NCBI GenBank assembly: GCA_033439265.1
Contig: JAVTVX010000024.1
Span: forward strand, 9,841,001-9,905,000
Direction of reading: 5' to 3'
Length of the DNA: 64,000 bases
From: Dillenia suffruticosa
Taxonomy: Eukaryota > Streptophyta > Magnoliopsida > Dilleniales > Dilleniaceae
Shown: positions 1 to 9,281 of the stretch, piece after piece
How the letters are laid out: each line of letters starts with the position of its first letter
Numbering within the stretch: position 1 is the stretch's first letter
Translations under genes and position numbers: made by a program
The notes under the pieces: model-generated
Seen by the model: only the letters and a program-made list of their open reading frames with translations
Databases searched by the model: none
What the model was told of the DNA's origin: nothing

Positions 1-250
1 TAATGATAAGTTTGTGATATATAGTCGTGGTAAATAGATAGTAAGTAGATTATAAGTAGATGGTAAATGGATAAATAAGTTTATATAGTGATAAGTTAGT
101 AGTAAATTAGCTGTAAGTAGATGATAATTGGGTAATTAAGTTTATATGGTGATAAGTTAGTGATAAATTTGTGATACATAATCGTGATAAATAGATATTA
201 AGTTGATGGTAAATGGATAAATAAGTTTATATAATAGTAAATTTGTGATA
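1..250. repeat. AT-rich short-motif array
   Basis: Degenerate tandem runs of GATAAGTTTGTGATA, GGTAAATGGATAA and similar words. The same style of array lies at 19970-20240 and, with other words, at 8690-9065 and 25430-25960, where it sits just inside CACTA-type ends. It is most simply the subterminal repeat zone of a DNA transposon that begins before the window. No coding potential. Confidence 0.5.
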
Positions 251-785
251 TATAATCGTTTATTTAATCTACTATCATTATATTTATTTCTATTTTTTAT
301 TAATATACATTTATTTAATATTTATTAACATACATTACTTATATACATTAAATAATTTTATAAAATATTTTAATTATTTATACTAATTTAATATTAACTT
401 ATATACATTTTTTAAAATTTTGAAATGTATAAAGAATTTTTGAAAAGATTTATAATTTAATAATTTGAAAATTAAAAATAAAAAAATATCATTTATTTAT
501 AAATATTATATTTACTTCAATTTATAAAATTTTTCTAAATAATACGAAATTACATATATTAACTTTTATTTTTATTTTATTAAGTTTTAAAAAACTATAT
601 AACACTACTTCCCTAAATTTTTTATAGTATCAAGATTTTATAAATTGTAAAAATATCATCAATTTTTCAAAATTTTGTATATTTTAATTTTTAACAATAT
701 ATTTTATATTTCTTATAACAATTAATTTTTAATCTGAAATTTAATTTATTATAATAATATAATTTTAATATAGTACTCTAGGCAC
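251..785. other. AT-rich stretch, nothing recognised
   Basis: Very AT-rich sequence with poly-A and poly-T runs. I see no gene, RNA or defined repeat boundary. Confidence 0.6.
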
Positions 786-935
786 CTAGTATAGTGGGTG
801 CCCGACTGTGGGTCGCCGTGCCAGCATGGCAGCCGTGCATGCCACGCAGGTGCTTGCATTTGCCACCACGCACGGCATGCACTCATGCAAGGTATGTCAT
901 GGCATGCGCGCGCTACATGCACTCATGGTGATTGT
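786..935. repeat. GC-rich island 1
   Basis: Abrupt GC-rich island in AT-rich sequence, built from words such as GCATGCCA, GCCGTGC and GCATGGCA. It resembles the islands at 1555-1885, 4297-4515, 20985-21095 and 21920-22245. The open frame across it (808-1077) is low-complexity and runs into AT-rich sequence, so I do not call a gene. Confidence 0.5.
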
Positions 936-1440
936 CACAGTATATAGTAAATCATATAATTTCGCTAAATCTAAGTTTATTTTTATTTATATTTCTACTA
1001 TTACATTTTATCATTTTTTATTTCCATTATCTTATTTTATTTTATTATTTTTATTTCCATTATTCTATTTCATTTAATTTTATTGTTTTTGTTTTTTTTT
1101 TCTAATTTTTTGTTTTTCTAATAAGTATGAAAATTAAATTATAATATATTAATAATTTTAAAAAATATATATATGTAATCACAAATATTTTCCTTTCAAA
1201 ATATATAAAATTAATAAATTATAATTCATTCATAACATTTAATTTAAATATCATTGGTTTTGAATATGTTAAAATCGGAATAAAAATAATTCAAAGAGAA
1301 TATAAAACGAAAAAAAACTCCCAGAAAAAGAAAAAAATAGAGATAAGAGTGAGATAGGGAAAAAAAAGTGAGAGTGAAATAGGGAGACAAAAAAAAATTG
1401 AGATTGAGATTGATAGGAAGAAAGAAAAAAAAAAAAAAAA
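936..1440. other. AT-rich stretch ending in a purine tract
   Basis: AT-rich sequence, then a purine-rich tract (about 1300-1440) of GAGATAAGAGTGAGATAGGG-like words and A runs. The same order (AT block, GTGAGAGTGAGATA purine tract, tRNA-like head, GC island) recurs at 21650-22245, so this is a shared module rather than chance. No gene seen. Confidence 0.45.
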
Positions 1441-1530
1441 ACAGAGAAACTTACACAAGTAAGTTGTGGATTAATGGTTAACACCTTAAATATTCAGCTT
1501 CTGGTTATGGATTCAAATCCGGGTACTTGC
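1441..1530 (+). repeat. tRNA-like (SINE-type) promoter head
   Basis: An A-box-like word TGGATTAATGG (1467-1477) is followed 43 bp later by a B-box-like word GATTCAAATCC (1510-1520), close to the spacing in tRNA genes. Flanking sequence does not pair as an acceptor stem, so it is not a tRNA gene. It is probably a decayed tRNA-derived SINE head. It is followed by TTTTTTGCATAAATAAA and a GC island, as at 21836-22245. Confidence 0.5.
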
Positions 1531-1554
1531 AACATTTTATCCTTTTTTGCATAA

Positions 1555-1885
1555 ATAAAAGGAAGCTGGGCAAGTTGGTGCCTGCACGGGCGCTGCTTGA
1601 GCTAGGCGCTTGCCCCCGAGGGCGCTCGCGTGAGCATGGGCAGGCGCCAGTGCGCGCGCTTGCATGCGCATTTGCCTGCGCGCAGTGCCCGCCTACGCGA
1701 GCAAGCGCCCGCACGGGCGCTCGCATGCGTGCCTGCCTGCGTGTAGTGCCCGCCTACGCGGGCGCCAGCGTGAGCAAGGGTAGGCGCCCGCGTGAGCATG
1801 GGCAGGCGCCAGTGCGGGCGCTCACATGAATGCAGCGCCTGCCTACGCGAGCACCCGAGCGAGCAGAGGCAGGCGCCTGTAACAG
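1555..1885. repeat. GC-rich tandem island 2
   Basis: About 330 bp built from irregularly repeated words: GGGCAGGCGCCAGTGCG, GCCCGCCTACGCG (three times), GAGCATGGG and GCGCTCGCATG. Many words are self-complementary, so the strand could fold strongly. Open frames exist on both strands only because the repeat lacks stops. It directly follows the tRNA-like head at 1441-1530. Confidence 0.6.
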
Positions 1886-2329
1886 CCTAGCATGGTGCAG
1901 GCAAGTAATATTTTAATTGTTTAAATTATTATTAATTTTATTTAAATTAATAACAATAAAAATTAAGAAAATTATTTACAGTTTAGAGAACCTAATTATT
2001 TAAAATTATTAATATGGACACCGCTTAAAATATTATTTCATATCTAAAATAATTAATTAAGTTATATAATATAATATTAATAATAATTAAATGATTATTA
2101 TACAAATATTATATTATGAAAAAGAATATTAGCTCGATAATTTGATCTAAATTGGTAAATTTATAATAATATAATTATTATATTATTTGTCTCCCAAAAT
2201 ATTTTCAAATTTTTTTACAAAATTTTTGCACTTCCACTGTAATAATCTCTCTTGATTTTCATAAACAAATTTTGAAAATAAGTTTTCACAAAATTTTTCC
2301 TTTTCTGCACCAATTTTTTGAAAATTTTC
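1886..2329. other. AT-rich stretch, nothing recognised
   Basis: AT-rich sequence dominated by TAATATTA-like words. No gene, RNA or repeat boundary recognised. Confidence 0.55.
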
Positions 2330-3294
2330 TATTTTAATATTAAATCTCAAATAAAAACAAAAATAATATGTTTATTTTTTAAAAACTGGGTAATATGTTG
2401 GATGATTGAGCTTGTTCGACTGAATTTGGAGTAGTTGTGATTTTTCGTATAATGTTCATCCGTTGTTCTTTCAAATATCAAAGATAAAACTTTATAAAGT
2501 GTGAGTAAGAGTTTTAAATGAGTTAGGGAAGAAGAGCTTTTAAGGGAAGAATGAAGAAACTTTGATGGCAGATAAAATTTTAAAAAGTATGAGTGAGAGA
2601 TTTAAATGAGTTAGGGGAGAAGAATTTTGAAGGAAATGATGAATAAATTTTGAGTTAGAGATTTCGCTTGAATTGAATTTATAATATATCATTTTCACAA
2701 ACAAATTTTTAAAATTTCGTTTTCGCGCTTTTTCTCCCGTCTCTTTTTTTATTACCGCTTTTTTTAATTTCTCACAATTTTTTTATATTTTTAATTAATA
2801 TCGCCTTGTGATTTTTATTACTTATTTACGAAATATTTACTAACTATTTACTAACTAGTTACTACATTTCACAATTTTTTTACCCTTTTTTCTCTTTTTT
2901 TTTTCTTAGTCACTATATTATTATACTCATTGCCTCCATTTCTCTATGGTTCTCATGCAATGTAATTTTTAGAATTTATAAACTTTTTCATATCTATACT
3001 CTTACAACTCCTTATAAGTAGTAGAGTATTCGCGATTTGTCTTACCAGATTAATCTAATTAAACAAATGATTAAATCTAGTTTTTACTTAAATTTTCATA
3101 TCAAAATACCAATTATACTGTTTCCATTTGTTAATATCATTATACCCATTTATTACATTATGAATAAACCACATAATAAAGTTTTTACTATGATTTAATA
3201 TAAAGTTTTAACCATGATTGATTTGTTCTTTGAACATATTACATTCACTTCATATGAAACAGTACATAGGATATTAGAGTTTAATAGCGTTTAA

Positions 3295-3333
<39 letters not shown>

Positions 3334-4290
3334 CGGTATATATTTACACTCGTAATTGAGTCACTATTGAGTAGTATGTATTAAATAGTATATATTTATA
3401 ATATTTGTCATCTCTTTTAAGAATAATATTTTTAAAAATAATATCAAGTTATGCAATAATAAATTTAAGGTTGTACCACTCACCAACAATTAGCAATATT
3501 GTGTTTATTAGTTGTACTACTCACTAACAATATCCATCTCACCCACTAACAAGTGAAATGATAAGATAGAACAAACATTTGCTCAATTGCTCTATTACCA
3601 TACTTGATATTTAGGCACCAAGATAAAATTAATATTGTTAGGCGCGAAGATAAAATTTATGTTGCACTAGTAACATTATTCTTGGATAGATACTCAATGC
3701 CAGATTTAATCTATTTCAATGATTAAGTAACCAATTTTAGAAAAACGTAATTGATGTTTAGGTAATATCTCTTGGTTAATCCTGTTAATTCTATAAGTAG
3801 TTTAACAAAATTTGACAATAAAGTAATCCAAAATTTTCTCCCCAATTTTGTCAAAGGCAGAATATCATACACAATGAATTTTATTTTTTAAGCAGTTTGA
3901 TTAATTTTGTTAAAACTATCATATCATCTTCCAACCATAATGAAATAATGAATTTTAATGAATTTTATTTGAATTTGATGGTAAGATAGTGACACAATGA
4001 ATTTTTCAAACAAAGAGAGTAAAAAAGAAAAAAAAAAAAGAGAAATAGACATATAGTAAGTAAATAACATGATAATTTGGCGCCAAAACTACATTTTTCG
4101 CTATTGAAACAAAAAACAAATAAAAAATTTTGACGATACCAAAATGTAAAATGTTTTTGGGACTTTAACAAAATTTATCGCCTAAATTTTGTGAGAATTG
4201 TTTGATTGATTAAATATTATTATAATTTTTAAATAATAATATTAATAATTTAAAATAGTAATGTATAAATTACTAATTTAATAATATACT
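2330..4290 (-). repeat. Inverted copy of the CACTA-like element body
   Basis: Read on the minus strand this matches 22250-24960 in the same order. Shared landmarks are TTTTTATTTGTTTTTTG, GACAAAATTGGGG followed by TTTGGATTACTTTA, GTGAGTRRKACAAC words, CTCTTCTCCCCTAACCCA-like sequence, and AACRACGGATGAAYATT followed by ATYACAACTAYTCC. Identity by eye is moderate, with many indels. The copy in 7930-8240 runs in the opposite orientation to this one. It contains no protein I recognise. It may be part of a rearranged element or a reversed second copy. Confidence 0.6.
3301..3330. repeat. (TA)15 microsatellite
   Basis: Uninterrupted TA dinucleotide run. Confidence 0.9.
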
Positions 4291-4296
4291 AATTTA

Positions 4297-4515
4297 CGTG
4301 GGCGCTTCCATGCGTGCATGCCCCATGCTACGGTGCTTCCATACGTGTATGCCCCATGCTAGGGCGCCTGCGCAGGCGCTTGCATGTGCTGTTGCCCTAC
4401 GCGGGGCATATGCCACTCATGCCATGCGGGCGCCCACTCACACATTTACATGACCTACCATGCATGCCGCGCAGGCGCCCATGTAGGCATGCGTTATGGG
4501 GCAAGCACTGGCCTT
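4297..4515. repeat. GC-rich island 3
   Basis: GC-rich island with repeated GCATGCCCCATGCTA, GGGCGCCTGCGCAGG and GGGCGCC words. It borders the end of the inverted body at 2330-4290 exactly where island 21920-22245 borders the forward copy. This supports one composite element that carries GC islands. Confidence 0.55.
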
Positions 4516-4641
4516 TCAATCAATAATGTTATAATTAATGTATAAAAAATTTTAAATATGAATTATGTAGAATAATGGTATAATTAATATTATTAATTTA
4601 AATAATGTAATAATATAAAATTAAAGGTTTTTGTAACACCG

Positions 4642-4678
<37 letters not shown>

Positions 4679-4694
4679 TTTTGAAAAAAAAAAA

Positions 4695-4727
4695 GGGAGC
4701 GCCAAAACGCAACGTTTTGGCCCTCCC
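4695..4727 (+). other. Hairpin near the presumed LTR transcription start
   Basis: GCCAAAACG (4701-4709), loop CAA, CGTTTTGGC (4713-4721), inside a longer imperfect GGGAG/CTCCC stem. It lies about 20-25 bp after the (AT)n TATA zone at 4647-4675. Other GypC LTRs have a different inverted repeat at the same place. Confidence 0.55.
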
Positions 4728-4984
4728 CAAATCGAATTAGGGCTAAAGCCCTAATTCCCCCCTTCTCTCCTCTCTCTCTCTCTCTCTTTCTCTCCCGACC
4801 TTTCATCTCCCACCGCGGCGCCGCCCTCCTTCGCCGCATGTTCCACCGCCACCGCCACTGCCACCGCCATCGCCACATTTTTCTCCTTCTCTTCTTCTTC
4901 TTCTTCTTCCTTTCCCTCTCAGTTTCTCTCTCTATCTCACTGTTTCTCTGTCTCTCGTGATCTCCCGCGATCGCTCTCTCTCCG

Positions 4985-5526
4985 CCTCGCCTTCCTCCGC
5001 TGCGAGCCTCCGCGAGCACCGCCTTCCGCTACAGCTCGAGCCCGCAGCGCGAGCCCAGACCGCGAGCAGGACCGAGCCCGCAGCGCGAGCCAGGCCGCGA
5101 GCGCGAGCCAGGCACCGCGCGAGCTAGCGCCCGAGTGCGCGAGCCAGGGTGCGAGCCAACGCACGAGCGCGCGAGCCAACGCACGAGCGCCCGCGAGCTA
5201 GCGCGCGAACGCTAGCCAGCGAGTGAGCACCAGCCCGCAAGCCGATGCGGCCCGCCAGTCACTGCGGTCCGCGAGCCACTGTCGGCCCGCAGGCCCATCG
5301 GCCCGCCAGTCGCAGGCCCATCACCCGTAGGCCCACCAACCTGCAGGCCCATCACCCTCAGGCCCGCCAGCCTGCAGTCCCATCAGCCTCAGGCCTACCA
5401 GTCCGCAGGCCTGCCGGCCGCTAGCCACTGGCCCACAGACCAGCGAGCCCGTTAGCCGAAACCCACTGTAGCCCACGAGCCCGCGACGGCCCGTGAGCTC
5501 GTGACAGCCCACGAACCTCCACGTAG
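4985..5526 (+). other. CpG-rich leader segment of the LTR
   Basis: Dense GCGAGC, CGAGCC and GCCCGC words, followed by GGCCCA/CCAGCC words, after a TCTCTCTC tract. Equivalents lie in all GypC LTRs (18070-18640 reverse, 54000-54450, 61660-62120). Long open frames here are a by-product of base composition. It ends at TAG|GTAAATGA, a good splice donor (GT at 5527-5528). A matching acceptor CTTTCTATCCCACAG ends at 7065. Confidence 0.5.
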
Positions 5527-8114
5527 GTAAATGATTTAGGGTTTTGCTTCCGATCTAAGTGTTTAAATCTAACAAATAAATCTTGTTTTGATAGAAAACA
5601 GTACAGATTTTGAAGTGACCGAAGCGACATTCGGACGAGATTCTACGCTTCGAGAAAACCCCAAGTGAGGAGATTTCAGTTCTAACTGATACTTTGAATG
5701 AATATAGGATTGAATCTAAGATAAAAGGTTCTGTATATGTTTAAAGTGTAAGTAGAATGCGAATAGAATACAAATTTTGAAATGATTATATGTGACTTTG
5801 AAGGTTAAGTATAGAATGTTACAGAAACTAGATGATCTGATACGAAAGAAGTATATTATAGAATCACAATATCATGTCGAGTGAATTCAAATAGTTTCCT
5901 TAGAGTTAAACTTTGAAATATGCATGAAAGTATCTGGGTTGTAGGGTTGGATTGAAATGAGCTGTGAAGTGGAGGATATTATACATTTCATGTCTTTCGG
6001 ATAAACCCTAAAGATACTTGAGAAATTGATATTTAATTTTGATGATCTGATTAGGTTGATCTTTTTTTTGGAGATTCGAGGAATCAGATTTGATTGGTTT
6101 TGAAAATAGGGAGTGACCACCCTCCCTAGAACAGTGAGTGAGATTTTAACATTCACTATTGATTGAAAATCATGTTTCAAAAATATTTTTAAATGACATG
6201 TTTCTGCAAATGTATGATTGTTAGAATTTTCGAATATTTGATGAAATGTTTTGTGACCCTTGGAGTGTCTAAATTTCTGACTTTATTGATAAGCATCCAT
6301 GAGTTTTGATAACTTAATATTGTGCCACATTTTCGACATATTGACATGTTTTAATGCTTCTACTGTATTGGCACATGGTTTGAAATGGATTACTTATATA
6401 TTTGGGCTGTATGCCCGGCCGACGTTATGATATGATGCACGGGGCTATATGCCCAGTCGACATGGTGATGGGATGCATGGGGCTACGTGTCCAGCCGATA
6501 TGATATTGTGATCCATAGCTACGAAGGACATCTGGTAGAGGCACCTCTTGTGTCCGGATATGCTTCGGCCGAAGGTATCCGTAGATCGTCATGTGTATGG
6601 ATGTCCCAAGTTGACCCTCATCGGAGAAGACATTGAGTACGGCTCCGTCTAGCACCAGGTAGGGGCACCATACACGACCAACTAGTTATATGTATATTAT
6701 TATTATTTACAGGTTAGTTGGGGTAGTCTGTAGACAACATTGGGGCAGAGAGCCATTATTTAATACTTACATTTAGAAAAACCCTCAATGCGCCGTCCTT
6801 GGTCGAGGTAGACCATTGCCGGGAATATTTCATTGGTCGGCTTTTCATGACATTGATGTAAATATTGGATGCATATTTTACTTTCTGATATGTGCGTATT
6901 ATATATGATTTTGAAATAATATGATCGGTTTGCACACTGTGGATATTTTCTTATCTTATGCTTTGACACTCCAAATTCACCCTGGATATTGATAGTATGA
7001 TGTTAATCCCCTCACTTACTGAGTATCCTCCCATAGATACTCACCCCTCGCTTTCTATCCCACAGGATTAGTGTTGGACCGAGGAGGTATTGTTGGGTTT
7101 GTATAATTGTGACGCGAACGTGATATCACTTGACTTGGGTATGGATATCTTCATCTCTTCCGCTACGATGATTGGTGATATCATTATGTATTGGAGATTT
7201 TAGTTTGACCAATATATTTATCAAGTTTTATGGGATGACTATATAAATTATGAACATTTATTCGTGAAACACTCGTATTGAATTATTTCATTGAATTGAG
7301 ACATTTGTAAATATCTAAAAATAACTTGGGAATTTATTTTATATATGCGTAGAATTTAAGTCCGCTGGGTGTGGCGGCTGCTCATGCTCTAGTTGGGCAT
7401 GACAGTAGAGGTCTGTTGCTAGGACTGCTAGAAACTTTATAGTCTTGCGTTGTTCTGGATGTTGGCTGTGATATTTGTTGATTTTGGAGAGGCCGGGATG
7501 ACCAATTGTTTATTTTTACAGGATGAATGTGATATACAGGTGAAATTGTACATGAGAAACCTCCGATTTATGGGGAGCTTTTGCCCGATTTTTTGTAAAA
7601 ATATAGCCGGTATTCAGGGATAACAGACGGCTGTTCACGATCCCGGTTCGGGGCGTGACAGTTTTTAATGTAATTTAGTAATAATATTATAACATAATAT
7701 AGTAACAATTTTGTAATGTTGTAGTAATAGTTGGTAATAGAAACAAAAATACAAATAAAAATACAAAATCTTTGATAATATAAAAAAAAAAGAGTGGTAG
7801 ATTAAGATGAAATTAAACTCTAAGATGGTAAAATTTTGATCATCTAAAGGCGGTAAAAATATTAAAAAAAGCGGGAAAAATTGACGGGTTTTTTGAAAAT
7901 TTTGAAAATTTATTTGGGCAGTAAAATAAACCAAATATTCTATAAATCATTCATTCTGAACCCTCTTTCCCTTCTTGCCCTCAAAACCTCTCCTCTCTGC
8001 TCAAAGGTCTTGCTTGTGAATCAACCAAAATCTTCGTGAAGCAGGTGATCACATATTTTTTTAAAATAAAATTTGGATTATATTATATTTTGAAATATTT
8101 TAAATTTTCACAGT

Positions 8115-8230
8115 TTGTACTTATTTTGAATGAATTAAACGAAAGATGAGTATTTTTGAAGAATCACAACTATCGCAGAGCAATTTGACTTTGAAGAAAC
8201 CCAATCATCTGGTTTAGTTTAGATTTAAGT
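8115..8230 (+). other. Exon-like conserved block
   Basis: It is preceded by a good acceptor (TTTTCACAG) and followed by AAG|TAAGAA. It holds a short frame starting ATGAGTATTTTTGAAG, and the related copies at 24820-24905 (plus) and 2400-2480 (minus) keep the same block with ACGGATGAAYATT. It could be the 5' exon of an old element transcript. The encoded peptide is under 30 residues and not conserved in length, so coding is doubtful. Confidence 0.3.
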
Positions 8231-8689
8231 AAGAATATTATTTCTTTGTTTTCACATAATATTACTAATTTCAATTTCATTTTTGTTTTTAATAATAATC
8301 CAAATTATTTGTATTTTTAGATCCCAACCAATAATCATTATCTCTACATAACTGCATCCAAAATGTAATATTTTTATTTATAACAATTTTTATTTTTATG
8401 AATGGATTGACATACTCTATCTAGAAAAGATAATATTTTTTTATAACCCTTTTTATGAATAGATTGACATGAAGTTGATGCTGCGACTCAAGCATTTTTG
8501 GGGCAGAAGATATGCTAAAGAGAAGAGAAGAGAAGATATATAGTTATTTGATATGCAATATTTTTTTTCTTATTCTATTAATGTATTAATCATTCTCAAT
8601 AATACAATATATTATATTACTTTAATAATTTCTTTATTTTATAGTTTATAACATTTCCTAAAATGTTAACATGTGTGGTAATCGTAGAG

Positions 8690-9065
8690 TATGTGATAAC
8701 TGACGAAATAATAACATTTGCTAACGGATAAATGACTATAGTAACTGATATAACATATGAACATATATACTAACCGACGATAAATGACTAACCGACGATA
8801 AAAGGTAACAATTGTGGTAACCGAGTGGTAATTGAGTGGTAGCCGACAATAAAAGTTATAACATTTTTTAACATATAAATAACCGTTTCTAAATAGCAGT
8901 TACATTTCTTAATAGTTATATAGTAACCGACGATAAAAGATAATACTTGTGCTAACCGAGTGATAATAACCGAGTCGTAACCGAGTGGTAATTAAAATCA
9001 AGTAGTAATTGAGTAGTAACCAAGTAGTAACCGAATGGTAACTGATAATAAAATATAGTAATTTT
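8690..9065. repeat. Subterminal GTAACCGA array
   Basis: About 20 degenerate copies of GTAACCGA, GTGGTAAC and GATAAAAG-type words within 500 bp of the CACTA end at 9278. Arrays of short repeats at this position are where CACTA transposases bind in known elements. Spacing is irregular, so this is not a satellite or CRISPR. Confidence 0.6.
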
Positions 9066-9281
9066 TATCCATACTTAGCGTAATTTTACCAACACTTTCT
9101 GACCGTTACTATAAATATATGACATGCTCCAATGGTAATTAAGATTGTCAGTATAAACCTATCCTGACTGGTGTATAGCCAACTAAAATCTTATCCGTTG
9201 GAGAAGGATCTGCCAACAGTTTTAGTTGATTTACCGGACGGTTTTCGTCCGTCTGAATAAGTCATTTATTTTGTAGTGGAT

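Larger units (their letters stand above)
4632..7660 (+). mobile_element. Solo LTR of Ty3/gypsy family GypC
   Basis: A 3.0 kb LTR with TGTAACACCG at its start and GGGGCGTGACA at its end, flanked by a perfect 5 bp target duplication GTTTT (4627-4631 and 7661-7665). Its layout matches the LTRs of the GypC element at 53472 and 61175. All have an AT-rich TATA zone, a short inverted repeat, a CT-rich then CpG-rich leader, GGTAAATGA, a block containing TCCGGATATGCTT-like sequence, and a terminal CCCGGTTCGG motif. No internal region follows. The intact duplication shows that the element was lost by LTR-LTR recombination after insertion. It is more diverged from the 53472 copy than the 61175 copy is. 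Confidence 0.85.
7666..9278 (+). mobile_element. Right arm of a CACTA-like element
   Basis: The last about 160 bp (9120-9278) match the end of the element at 25978-26138 almost word for word. Both have GACTGGTGTAT, TTGGAGAAGG, TTCGTCCGTCTGAATA-type sequence and end in TTTTGTAGTG, the reverse of CACTACAAAA. That is the hallmark of CACTA (En/Spm) termini. Inside the end is an array of GTAACCGA/GATAAAAG words (8690-9065). Further in, 7940-8240 matches 24680-24910. The element was split by the solo LTR at 4632-7660. Its left end is not seen and may lie outside the window. No transposase frame is recognised in this arm. Confidence 0.6.

Noticed and set aside
1467-1520. tRNA gene
   Set aside because: A and B boxes are present, but no acceptor, anticodon or variable-arm pairing could be drawn. 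Same for 21836-21890 and 29412-29467.
1527-1829. Overlapping open frames on both strands of the GC island
   Set aside because: Tandem GC-rich words lack stops in several frames, and no recognisable protein results. The frames at 4314-4526 and 21943-22293 were rejected for the same reason.
4675-5630. Arg- and Ala-rich minus-strand frames
   Set aside because: Antisense to the CT- and CpG-rich leader of the solo LTR, so a by-product of composition. Frames at 53784-54350 and 61660-62079 were rejected likewise.
8690-9065. CRISPR-like array
   Set aside because: Repeats are short, degenerate and unevenly spaced, sit beside a CACTA end, and the genome is plant-like.
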